From the NCBI GenBank assembly GCA_943787535.1, contig CALSMU010000007.1:1-64000 (forward strand): a stretch of 64,000 nucleotides of DNA, written 5' to 3'. Below the pieces are notes generated by a model. It was not told where the DNA came from. It saw only the letters and a program-made list of their open reading frames with translations, and did no database searches. Shown piece by piece: positions 25,765 through 33,897 of the stretch. The position numbers and the translations under genes were made by a program. How positions within the stretch are numbered: position 1 is the stretch's first letter; each line of letters opens with the position of its first letter. Source of the stretch: an uncultured Flavobacteriales bacterium. GTDB taxonomy: Bacteria > Bacteroidota > Bacteroidia > Flavobacteriales_D > Parvicellaceae.

Positions 25765-27819
25765 TTAATTGTATTTTTTATAAATGGCTTTAGCCTCTTT
25801 TTTTGTAATCCCTAATTCTGTACCTATCTTTTTAAAATTGTAGCCTTTATTTTTTAGACTAGATATTTTATCAAAGAGTATTTCCTCCTTATTTTTTTCT
25901 GGTTCTTCATCCATTGGTACTTCATCGTCTTCTTCGGGTTCATCTTTCTGCTCAAAGTATTCTTGGGGATCTTCCCAATACTTATTAATTTGTTCAACTA
26001 ATTCCTTGTCCTCAATTAAGTGAGATTTTTCAATGTTGTTAATTTCTTCTTCAAATTTTTCTATTTCTTCTTCTACTTCTTCTTCAAATTTTTCTATTTC
26101 TTCTTGATATTTATTCAATTCTCTATTCTTAAAATATTCTTTGTATTTCCAGTTTTTTTCTGGATGAAGTTCAGCATTTACATCCAATCGAGGATCCGCT
26201 CCAAAAACATCATCAGCACTATTGTAAAGGTAGTATTCATTGATATAGGCATATTGAGTTTCCTGATTCAGCCAGGAATCATAATCAGCTTCCATATATT
26301 TTATTTCAACTAGCATTTCTTTGTAGAAATCTTCCTTTTTCATGGTTACATAATGCGACTGAGTAGGGTGATAAGTATAGCTATTGGTGTACGTAAAATC
26401 CTTAAGAGATTTACCTCCGTTATGATAAATAGTTTTGGTATTTCCGGTAGTTTCCAATATTACAATATCAAAACCAGATTTTCCAGCACCACGCTTTAAA
26501 AGCATGAAGGGTTCATAGCTACTACCAGTATTGTCAAACCTTCCATCGTGTTTGCTATATAAAAAATAATGCAGAACCTTATGATCTTTTAAAAATTCCT
26601 GATAGGATTGATCTTCTTTTACATCTGTTGAACTATCCCATAAATTTGAGCCCTGGTTAGTAATATACATGAAGGCTAGGATAATAAAGCCAGCAAGTAA
26701 CAGCGCTCGTATTGCCATGGGAACCTTAAAGTAATTGATCTTTTTAGATAATTTTCCACTGGGTTTTTGTACAGTTGCAGAAGTGGTTTTTGGAGTAAAC
26801 AGGGTCCCTGTAGATTTCTTTTTACGTGTGGATCTTTTCTTTTTTGTAGTTTTTACATTGGGTTGGTATGTGGGAGTTATTGTTTTTTTATTTATGAGAT
26901 ATTGGTAAAAAGCTTGAGACCATTCTTTCATGTTTGGTCTTTTTGTTTTGTCATCTAAATCAAATGCTTTGTGGAAAAGAGTTTGGAGATTACTTGGAAG
27001 GGTATTGAAAGCATCATGCGGTTTAGGGATAACAGAAAATTCTCTTTTCTTTCTGCCATGAACAAAGTATCTGTGATCGATTTTTTCTTTAATTCTTGGT
27101 AATTTTCCACTTTTTAATGAACCTACATAAGGTTTGATTCCAAACATTAATTCATAAAAAATTACAGCGATGGAGAAGTAATCTGAATAGATGTCACCAT
27201 TCCAATCATGAGCCATATATTCTGGAGTAAACTGTACAAATTTTGGTTTTAGAATTTTATTTTTCTTTTTAATAGTTACATTATCTAAATCCAAAATCAT
27301 AGGGTATCCTTTGATGTCTATAAAAATATTTTGGGGTTTTATATCACCATTGGAATAAAATCCATCTTTATAAAAATTAGAAAAAACAACAGCAAGCCTA
27401 TGACAGAGAATAAATTTGTTTTTAGTATTGCTGAAGCTTTTATAGTTAGGATTTTTACGAAAGTTATTTTCAGTAATTTCAAGAAGTTCAATTCCGTTAG
27501 CTTTAGGCATTAAATATCCTATAACATTACCTCTTTGATCTGATAAAATATCGATTGGCCAAGTGCCTAGCTTGGTTTTGTAATTGTTTTCCCATACAAG
27601 ATCTAGTTTAACGTTTCCAGCTTTATAGTCGTTAACCATTTCTCTAATTCTATCGGAATCATTTTTTGATTGTTTTTTCTTAAATATTTTTGCAACAAGT
27701 TTTGGTTGACCTTTTACATTGTAAATTTTACCAGCAGCACCTCCTGTTATGTATAGATTGTCAGTGAAGTTATATCGCTTTCCAGACAGATCGTGTGCAG
27801 ATATGCTTTTAGATTTCAT
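25765..27819 (-). CDS. Ser/Thr protein kinase 1 with membrane segment and C-terminal HTH-like motif
   Basis: Predicted kinase of a TerY-P-like operon, 684 aa. Residues 1-310 form the kinase domain: a glycine-containing loop (GGAAGKIYNV), K44 in VAKIF, catalytic D159 in GDIKPQN and D177-L-D179 in place of DFG. A Lys/Thr-rich linker follows, then one membrane segment (about 367-386), then a long acidic region with coiled coil. It ends with a helix-turn-helix-like tail (YNFKKIGTELGITKKEAKAI). The kinase half is nearly identical to kinase 2 upstream. The operon order is vWA, PP2C, kinase 2, kinase 1, with gaps of 11-27 bp. Confidence 0.85.
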   Translation of the reverse strand: MKSKSISAHDLSGKRYNFTDNLYITGGAAGKIYNVKGQPKLVAKIFKKKQSKNDSDRIREMVNDYKAGNVKLDLVWENNYKTKLGTWPIDILSDQRGNVIGYLMPKANGIELLEITENNFRKNPNYKSFSNTKNKFILCHRLAVVFSNFYKDGFYSNGDIKPQNIFIDIKGYPMILDLDNVTIKKKNKILKPKFVQFTPEYMAHDWNGDIYSDYFSIAVIFYELMFGIKPYVGSLKSGKLPRIKEKIDHRYFVHGRKKREFSVIPKPHDAFNTLPSNLQTLFHKAFDLDDKTKRPNMKEWSQAFYQYLINKKTITPTYQPNVKTTKKKRSTRKKKSTGTLFTPKTTSATVQKPSGKLSKKINYFKVPMAIRALLLAGFIILAFMYITNQGSNLWDSSTDVKEDQSYQEFLKDHKVLHYFLYSKHDGRFDNTGSSYEPFMLLKRGAGKSGFDIVILETTGNTKTIYHNGGKSLKDFTYTNSYTYHPTQSHYVTMKKEDFYKEMLVEIKYMEADYDSWLNQETQYAYINEYYLYNSADDVFGADPRLDVNAELHPEKNWKYKEYFKNRELNKYQEEIEKFEEEVEEEIEKFEEEINNIEKSHLIEDKELVEQINKYWEDPQEYFEQKDEPEEDDEVPMDEEPEKNKEEILFDKISSLKNKGYNFKKIGTELGITKKEAKAIYKKYN

Positions 27820-27836
27820 ATAATGATTTTAAAATG
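26773..27836. repeat. Near-identical kinase-domain direct repeat, copy 1
   Basis: About 1.06 kb covering the kinase domain and the start-codon-proximal spacer is repeated at an exact offset of 1851 bp (copy 2 at 28624-29687) with no visible indel and only a few substitutions. Outside this block the two genes are unrelated. Confidence 0.85.
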
Positions 27837-27846
27837 GCATGATTTT

Positions 27847-29670
27847 TTAATCACGCTGCCTCTTTCCTTTAAGGTTCTTTGCAAAAAATCTGTCCCTAAA
27901 AAACATTAATAGCTCTCTGTTTTTGTCAAAAGCAACAGTAATAGAACTTGGTTTATAATTGTCCCAATGATCTGGAGGAATTTCTATGTAGGCATTTTCA
28001 GCCTTGGATCTTCCCCCAAAAATAGGTTCATTACCAGAAATCGGTTTATCAAATCTCCATTGGTTGCTTCGTATCCATTTTTTAAATTCACCGTTCGTAT
28101 AAAATCTTTTATCGAATCTGTCGTTTCTTAAATTATCCATTACTCCAGTAATTTCGTATTTGTATTGTCCTTCTGATACGCGAATGATTTCCAGTTCCAC
28201 CCAGTGTTCTATATCATCATCATATTCATCAAATTGCGTATCATAATAGATCCAGGTGCCGACGATATTGGATGTTTTGACCGGCTCTTTTGTAAACCAG
28301 ATATAACTGCAAATAAGTGCAATTACTGTGATCAAGGAAAGCCCAATATAGAGGTTTGTTTTTTTATTTTTTTGATTTTGTTTAAGTAGCTTGTTCCAAG
28401 AAATACCAAAATATTTAATCGAACGCTTGTTTAAGTAATTTACATAATAAGATAACCATACTCCTAAAATTACCATAAGGGTTAGGAAACTGTATGTAAA
28501 TCCACAGTAAGCACAGCCAATTACTAATAACAGCCAACTTACCCAATACTCAATTCTCATTTTATTGAATAGTTGCGGGTTAAAAGCAGGTTTTTGTGGA
28601 GTAGTAGTGGTATTTGCAGTTGCAGTTGCAGAAGTGGTTTTTGGAGTAAACAGCGTTCCTGTAGATTTCCTTATCCGTGTGGATCTTTTCTTTTTTGTAG
28701 TTTTTACATTGGGTTGGTATGTGGGAGTTATTGTTTTTTTATTTATGAGATATTGGTAAAAAGCTTGAGACCATTCTTTCATGTTTGGTCTTTTTGTTTT
28801 GTCATCTAAATCAAATGCTTTGTGGAAAAGAGTTTGGAGATTACTTGGAAGGGTATTGAAAGCATCATGCGGTTTAGGGATAACAGAAAATTCTCTTTTC
28901 TTTCTGCCATGAACAAAGTATCTGTGATCGATTTTTTCTTTAATTCTTGGTAATTTTCCACTTTTTAATGAACCTACATAAGGTTTGATTCCAAACATTA
29001 ATTCATAAAAAATTACAGCGATGGAGAAGTAATCTGAATAGATGTCACCATTCCAATCATGAGCCATATATTCTGGAGTAAACTGTACAAATTTTGGTTT
29101 TAGAATTTTATTTTTCTTTTTAATAGTTACATTATCTAAATCCAAAATCATAGGGTATCCTTTGATGTCTATAAAAATATTTTGGGGTTTTATATCACCA
29201 TTGGAATAAAATCCATCTTTATAAAAATTAGAAAAAACAACAGCAAGCCTATGACAGAGAATAAATTTGTTTTTAGTATTGCTGAAGCTTTTATAGTTAG
29301 GATTTTTACGAAAGTTATTTTCAGTAATTTCAAGAAGTTCAATTCCGTTAGCTTTAGGCATTAAATATCCTATAACATTACCTCTTTGATCTGATAAAAT
29401 ATCGATTGGCCAAGTGCCTAGCTTGGTTTTGTAATTGTTTTCCCATACAAGATCTAGTTTAACGTTTCCAGCTTTATAGTCGTTAACCATTTCTCTAATT
29501 CTATCGGAATCATTTTTTGATTGTTTTTTCTTAAATATTTTTGCAACAAGTTTTGGTTGACTTTTTACATTGTAAATTTTACCAGCAGCACCTCCTGTTA
29601 TGTATAGATTGTCAGTGAAGTTATATATCTTTCCAGATAGATCGTGTACAGATATGCTTTTAGATTTCAA
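27847..29670 (-). CDS. Ser/Thr protein kinase 2 with membrane segments and lipocalin-like C-terminus
   Basis: A 607-aa kinase whose first 340 residues match kinase 1 almost exactly (visible changes: residues 8, 14, 37 and two near 333). All catalytic residues are kept: K44, GDIKPQN with D159, and DLDN. The rest is different. Three hydrophobic segments (about 375-415 and 440-460) are followed by a region starting SNIVGTWIYYD, which resembles a lipocalin-like beta-barrel start. This probable sensor would lie on the other side of the membrane. It is 23 bp after PP2C and 27 bp before kinase 1. Confidence 0.85.
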   Translation of the reverse strand: MKSKSISVHDLSGKIYNFTDNLYITGGAAGKIYNVKSQPKLVAKIFKKKQSKNDSDRIREMVNDYKAGNVKLDLVWENNYKTKLGTWPIDILSDQRGNVIGYLMPKANGIELLEITENNFRKNPNYKSFSNTKNKFILCHRLAVVFSNFYKDGFYSNGDIKPQNIFIDIKGYPMILDLDNVTIKKKNKILKPKFVQFTPEYMAHDWNGDIYSDYFSIAVIFYELMFGIKPYVGSLKSGKLPRIKEKIDHRYFVHGRKKREFSVIPKPHDAFNTLPSNLQTLFHKAFDLDDKTKRPNMKEWSQAFYQYLINKKTITPTYQPNVKTTKKKRSTRIRKSTGTLFTPKTTSATATANTTTTPQKPAFNPQLFNKMRIEYWVSWLLLVIGCAYCGFTYSFLTLMVILGVWLSYYVNYLNKRSIKYFGISWNKLLKQNQKNKKTNLYIGLSLITVIALICSYIWFTKEPVKTSNIVGTWIYYDTQFDEYDDDIEHWVELEIIRVSEGQYKYEITGVMDNLRNDRFDKRFYTNGEFKKWIRSNQWRFDKPISGNEPIFGGRSKAENAYIEIPPDHWDNYKPSSITVAFDKNRELLMFFRDRFFAKNLKGKRQRD

Positions 29671-29687
29671 ATAATGATTTTAAAATG
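28624..29687. repeat. Near-identical kinase-domain direct repeat, copy 2
   Basis: Second copy of the repeat at 26773-27836. The high identity despite unrelated 3' halves points to a recent duplication or gene conversion. Confidence 0.85.
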
Positions 29688-29693
29688 GTATGA

Positions 29694-30830
29694 TTATTTA
29701 AAAAAGAGTACAATAGTTTTATCATCATCTTCTTTTATTATTCCATCTACAGGAGAACCTCTGTATATTCCTTTGTCAATAATTTCTTCTGCCACTTTAG
29801 TAATTTTTTCAGTATCTCCTGAATTAACCAGTTCTTTCATGTTTCCAATAAAAGAATTATAAAATCCTGGGAATGGTTTATTATGGTCATATCTTGCTTC
29901 GTTGTAAACCATATCATAAACTCCAGATTCATTTTTATCAACAGGCCCTTTTTGTGCAAATGAAAAATCATCACACCCATCTGAAATAACAAAAAATGCA
30001 TCTGGATCTGTTACTTCAATAGCATCAGTTCTGAAAAACTGATTCCAGTTATCTTTTGTCAGGAACATTGTTGCTCCAACAACAAATGTCTGAAATGGAA
30101 CTACTAAAGATTTATATTCCTCTTTTAATTTAAAACCTGCTCTTCCATCGCCTATTTGAGCTGATAAAAAGCCATGTGGAGTATTGATTACCAATATTAA
30201 GGTGCATTTTAAAGATTCAAAAGGGATGTTTTTCTCTTTAGAATGCAATTGCAGTTCAGTTCTGGTTTTTTTAAAAAGCGCTATAGATTGTTTGTACCAG
30301 TCTTTATTTGAGGGCAGCTTTTTATGTTCAACCCATTTATTTTCTTTAATATGCTCAATAGTAAATTCAAGTAATTTTTTAGTAGCAAGCTGGCTTCCAA
30401 AATGTGAGTTTTCTGCAGAACCAGCACCATCAGAAACAATAGCAATGTGAATCCTTTCATTTACTGAATCAAAGCTATGATTATCCTGACAGGGAATAGG
30501 ATTGTCTGTTTTTTTATGACTTTTTCCTTGCACTGAAAGTCCAAAAGCATAATATTCATTGTGCTTTTTTAAAGAGGAGATAATATGTGTTTGTTTCCTG
30601 GATAATGGCTTTTCTTTTTTCTTCTTTTTTACTGTTAATTCCCTTACTTCAGTGGTTACATTGCTTATTTCATTTTCTTCTAATTTCACAGCACCTCTTT
30701 TAGCCAAATTTGCTTTAACTATTGATAATAAACCCCAGTGAGCCCATAATCCTGCAAAACCCATTAAAAAAAGCAATAGCCAGAAAGCCATTCCAAAAAA
30801 GATCAGAAATATAGTAACTCCTAGACTCAT
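29694..30830 (-). CDS. PP2C-family Ser/Thr phosphatase with N-terminal membrane anchor
   Basis: Predicted to reverse the kinases' phosphorylations. Residues 5-30 form a membrane segment. The PP2C domain occupies about 92-375, with metal-binding and core motifs QDNHSF (115-120), SDGAGS (133-138), IGDGR (226-230), SDGCDDF (283-289) and DDDKTI near the end. All metal-binding aspartates seem present. It is 11 bp downstream of the vWA gene and 23 bp upstream of kinase 2, giving the vWA-PP2C-kinase set known as the TerY-P triad. It may act at the membrane with the kinases. Confidence 0.9.
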   Translation of the reverse strand: MSLGVTIFLIFFGMAFWLLLFLMGFAGLWAHWGLLSIVKANLAKRGAVKLEENEISNVTTEVRELTVKKKKKEKPLSRKQTHIISSLKKHNEYYAFGLSVQGKSHKKTDNPIPCQDNHSFDSVNERIHIAIVSDGAGSAENSHFGSQLATKKLLEFTIEHIKENKWVEHKKLPSNKDWYKQSIALFKKTRTELQLHSKEKNIPFESLKCTLILVINTPHGFLSAQIGDGRAGFKLKEEYKSLVVPFQTFVVGATMFLTKDNWNQFFRTDAIEVTDPDAFFVISDGCDDFSFAQKGPVDKNESGVYDMVYNEARYDHNKPFPGFYNSFIGNMKELVNSGDTEKITKVAEEIIDKGIYRGSPVDGIIKEDDDKTIVLFFK

Positions 30831-30841
30831 GCATGTATTAA

Positions 30842-31546
30842 TTAGGTGCCAAGATCCATTCGTAATACATGTGCAGTAGCAACATCAGGGTCTAACGAAA
30901 CATTTGCAGCACCGTCTGATGACATACTTGCACTGACACTTGCACTGACAAAAGCAAAAACCTCAGCAAATTTTGTTTCGTCTTTTAACTTATATGCAAT
31001 GGCTTTTTCTTTTAATCTTTGATCTTCTGTTTGAGCGGCTAGTTTAGCCAGGGTTTGTATATCAGCACCTTCTCCTACACCAAAGGGCATAAACATAAAT
31101 TTCTTATCATCAGACATTGATTGTATTTTCTGGTCCAGATCTTCTATTTCCTGCTCTGTATTGGTAGGAGTGCCATCAGAAAATAATACAATAATCGGTC
31201 GGTAATAGGGTTGTCCAGAATTTTTGTACCATTGTTTTCTGTCTTCAATAATTTCAATGGCTTTATTAACTCCGTCAAACATATTGGTACGACCTCCAGT
31301 TTCAAGAAAAGGCATGTTTGTATCAGGATCAATAAGACTAAAATCTTTCACAACTTCTGCTTGGTCATGAAAGGAAACAATAGCCAGGTCCAGTCTATTT
31401 GACAGCATAGTGTCTTTAATTATTTCATCTTTCAAAGAATTTAATGCTTTGTTGAGTGCGTCTATAGGGGCTCCAGACATAGAGCCTGAAACATCTAAAA
31501 TAAGCACAAGCGGGCATTTCTGATCGTAATTCCTGGGGGTTTCCAT
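30842..31546 (-). CDS. TerY-like von Willebrand factor A domain protein
   Basis: A 234-aa stand-alone vWA protein with a complete MIDAS: DVSGS (D18, S20, S22), T87 in GGRTNMF, and D124 in FSDGTPT. Length and layout match TerY-type proteins, which bind a divalent metal and assemble partners. It is the first gene of the minus-strand operon vWA, PP2C, kinase 2, kinase 1. The promoter must lie in the 45 bp shared with the divergent membrane protein gene at 31592. Confidence 0.88.
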   Translation of the reverse strand: METPRNYDQKCPLVLILDVSGSMSGAPIDALNKALNSLKDEIIKDTMLSNRLDLAIVSFHDQAEVVKDFSLIDPDTNMPFLETGGRTNMFDGVNKAIEIIEDRKQWYKNSGQPYYRPIIVLFSDGTPTNTEQEIEDLDQKIQSMSDDKKFMFMPFGVGEGADIQTLAKLAAQTEDQRLKEKAIAYKLKDETKFAEVFAFVSASVSASMSSDGAANVSLDPDVATAHVLRMDLGT

Positions 31547-31591
31547 AATTTTATAATTTTAATTTATATATTAAGCTCGTTAATTTAAAAC

Positions 31592-32065
31592 ATGTCAGCC
31601 ACAAAAACAAATAAAAAGAAAAATGGGATAGGAGAAGCGATCTTATTTCTGATCTTTTTGGTCATTGCTTTGATCTTTTTTGTAGTAGGTATAACCATTA
31701 TATGTTTGCCTACTATCCTGGGAATATTATTGCTCTTTTTCAGAAAGGATGAACGTAATAATCTTGCATTGTTGGGCCTTTTCGGTATTGTTTATTTTTT
31801 TGTAGATATCCAGGAGGGGTGGCTTACAGAGACCTTTTTTGGGAGCGATGGTTTTTTGGACAGTAAGTATTTCCGCTACATCTTATGGTCCAATGTTATT
31901 TTCAGCACTTTTTTTGTAGGAGCCCTTTTGGATGGATTATTCAGAGATGGGCTGTTCTTTAAAAACTACTCGCAAAGAGTATATGTGCTTACCTATACGT
32001 TCTGTACTAGCTTTCTGCTTTCCTTTGTGTATTTCTCCGGCTTTGTAACCAGCATTGCGCTGTGA
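31592..32065 (+). CDS. Hypothetical four-pass membrane protein, 157 aa
   Basis: No family recognised. A Lys-rich N-terminus is followed by about four hydrophobic helices (roughly 15-50, 55-72, 88-112, 125-150). It is divergent from the TerY-P operon and convergent with the TrkA-N/RyR gene, so it may share the operon's control region. It could be a membrane partner of the kinases, but only position suggests this. Confidence 0.6.
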   Translation: MSATKTNKKKNGIGEAILFLIFLVIALIFFVVGITIICLPTILGILLLFFRKDERNNLALLGLFGIVYFFVDIQEGWLTETFFGSDGFLDSKYFRYILWSNVIFSTFFVGALLDGLFRDGLFFKNYSQRVYVLTYTFCTSFLLSFVYFSGFVTSIAL

Positions 32066-32077
32066 GCTGAAAACTGA

Positions 32078-33820
32078 TTATGTTTTACCAAGAACCTCTC
32101 TTACTATTTGCACTATTGCTTCGTCCTTGTGCTGATCTTTTTTAGTAAGTTCATCATAGCTTACTAATGAAGGATGGATTAGCTGATCGTAATTTCTACC
32201 ATCTTTCATTGCTTCTATTTGTTTGCGTTCTTTGTCATTAATAGGGGCCCTCCATCCGTCCATCGCTTTCTCGGCATTCCACCTAAATTTTTCGGTGCGC
32301 GAAAGATAATCTACCAAAGTTTTTTCATCCATATTAAAAGGGTTGATTTTGCATATTTCCTTTTTAATTTGGTTGTGCTGCGCAGCCAGCCTGTTAGAAT
32401 CTCTTAAGTGCTCAGGTAAATCTTCCCAAAGAGCAAGATTGGAGTTTTTCTTTTTTATTTCTTCAATAGTTTTTCCTTCTGCTTTCCCATTTTTTATTGC
32501 ATTGTTATAATAAGTATCATTAATGTGTATTGCATCGTTTTCTATGGAATCGTCATGCCAGTTGTGGTTCTTTTCGAGCAGTCCATAAAGGCTCTTTATG
32601 TGCAGGCGACTGTCTTTTTGTTCGCTGCCTTTTAACAGCTGTATAAGTTCTCCACTATCTCTAAGGCAAGCAATTACTATTGAGTTTGGAAAGTCTTTTG
32701 TAAATCGTTCTGCCTGTGCCAGAGTTTGGGGGTCATTATCCAAAGCAAATAAGGCCAGATCTGCCTGTTCCCAACCTAGCTGAGTAACTGCATCTTTTGC
32801 CATTAACGAATTCCAGTTTAAGTTAACAGCTATTGGAGCTGCAGGAAAATAATTATTGAATTGTTGCGCATCTTTTTCATCGCTACCAGATACACATAGA
32901 CTAGGTGTTTTGTGTCCCGAAATTTGCAGCATTACCACAGCAGCTCTTATCAGGTCCTGCCTTACATCATCTGAAGCGTGGATCAGGGCATGAACGCCTT
33001 TTTCTTTAACTTGCGTTTTTAAGGCCAGTTTTTTGGATTGTTCTTTGATGATGTTGAGCGCTGCCTGATACCTGAAACCGATAAGACGGGGGAGAAGGTC
33101 CACTTTTTTTTCTTTCAGGTCCTTGGTAAATCGATTCCGAAAGAACATCCGCATTTCTGAAGATTCTATAGCGGTAACTATATCCGTATTGGGAGAAGCA
33201 CTTTTGGAGGTGAGCAGGTTTTTGGTAATAACCATATTGGCAGAATCTGAAGTGCATACCACATAGATTTTCTGGGCTCTACGCGGCCTTAAACGATTTA
33301 TAATTTTGTTATCCATTGCGTCTCCTACAATAATTACGGCACCTTTATTTCTGAGTTCGGCAATGTTTTGGTTTTGCTGGTCAATTTCAATGCCCACTAC
33401 TTTTTTGCCTGCATCAATGTGTTTTAGTGCCAACGCAGTACCTCTGTCTCCAACGCCAAGAATAAGAACATGTTGATTATTTTTGTTTCTGAAAAACCAA
33501 GATTTTAGTTGAAATGAAAATACAGTAAGGTGCTGATTGAAAAAGTAATCCAAGCCGCTAAGCCCGATAAGTACAATTGCAATTTTAAAGAGAATCTTTC
33601 CAATTCCCAGTAACCACATATCTTCTTTTGGAGCATCGGTGAGCAGTAAATAATCGCCACCGATAGCACTTTCAATAAAGGCATCGGTAAAATCCGAAAG
33701 CGTCCAGGAAACACCTTCGGGTTTCAGCTGATAGATTAGTCCGTAGCTAATCATAGTTGCTGCAGCAATTAAAAATACTACAATTACAACGACCTTTATT
33801 TTGGAGATAATTTTAGGCAT
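32078..33820 (-). CDS. TrkA-N (RCK-like) NAD-binding protein with C-terminal RyR domain
   Basis: A 580-aa membrane-linked protein. Two hydrophobic helices (9-30, 71-91) flank a small loop. Then a Rossmann domain starts with HVLILGVGDRG (117-127) and an acidic ribose-binding strand (VVGIEID), as in TrkA-N/RCK regulators of ion channels. A second weak Rossmann-like segment follows. The C-terminal 100 residues (FRWNAEKAMDGW, then HPSLVSYDEL) match the RyR domain found in bacterial TrkA-N proteins. No pore loop is obvious. It may gate an ion channel or bind a nucleotide ligand. It is a separate transcript from the TerY-P operon. Confidence 0.8.
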   Translation of the reverse strand: MPKIISKIKVVVIVVFLIAAATMISYGLIYQLKPEGVSWTLSDFTDAFIESAIGGDYLLLTDAPKEDMWLLGIGKILFKIAIVLIGLSGLDYFFNQHLTVFSFQLKSWFFRNKNNQHVLILGVGDRGTALALKHIDAGKKVVGIEIDQQNQNIAELRNKGAVIIVGDAMDNKIINRLRPRRAQKIYVVCTSDSANMVITKNLLTSKSASPNTDIVTAIESSEMRMFFRNRFTKDLKEKKVDLLPRLIGFRYQAALNIIKEQSKKLALKTQVKEKGVHALIHASDDVRQDLIRAAVVMLQISGHKTPSLCVSGSDEKDAQQFNNYFPAAPIAVNLNWNSLMAKDAVTQLGWEQADLALFALDNDPQTLAQAERFTKDFPNSIVIACLRDSGELIQLLKGSEQKDSRLHIKSLYGLLEKNHNWHDDSIENDAIHINDTYYNNAIKNGKAEGKTIEEIKKKNSNLALWEDLPEHLRDSNRLAAQHNQIKKEICKINPFNMDEKTLVDYLSRTEKFRWNAEKAMDGWRAPINDKERKQIEAMKDGRNYDQLIHPSLVSYDELTKKDQHKDEAIVQIVREVLGKT

Positions 33821-33897
33821 TTGTTCAATATTTTTCTTAAATATAAAAGAAATCTTTATTTTAATGGCTTATTAGTCTAAACTAGTTACAACATTCA

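Noticed and set aside
26020-26313. Phe-rich plus-strand frame opposite kinase 1
   Set aside because: It is the antisense of an acidic Glu/Lys-rich coiled-coil region, so the composition is an artefact.
26773-29687. Kinase repeat as an insertion sequence
   Set aside because: It has no transposase and no terminal inverted repeats; the repeated block is coding sequence of two kinases.
33505-33714. Minus-strand frame inside the TrkA-N gene
   Set aside because: It lies within a well-supported gene in another frame, with no start signal or family match.
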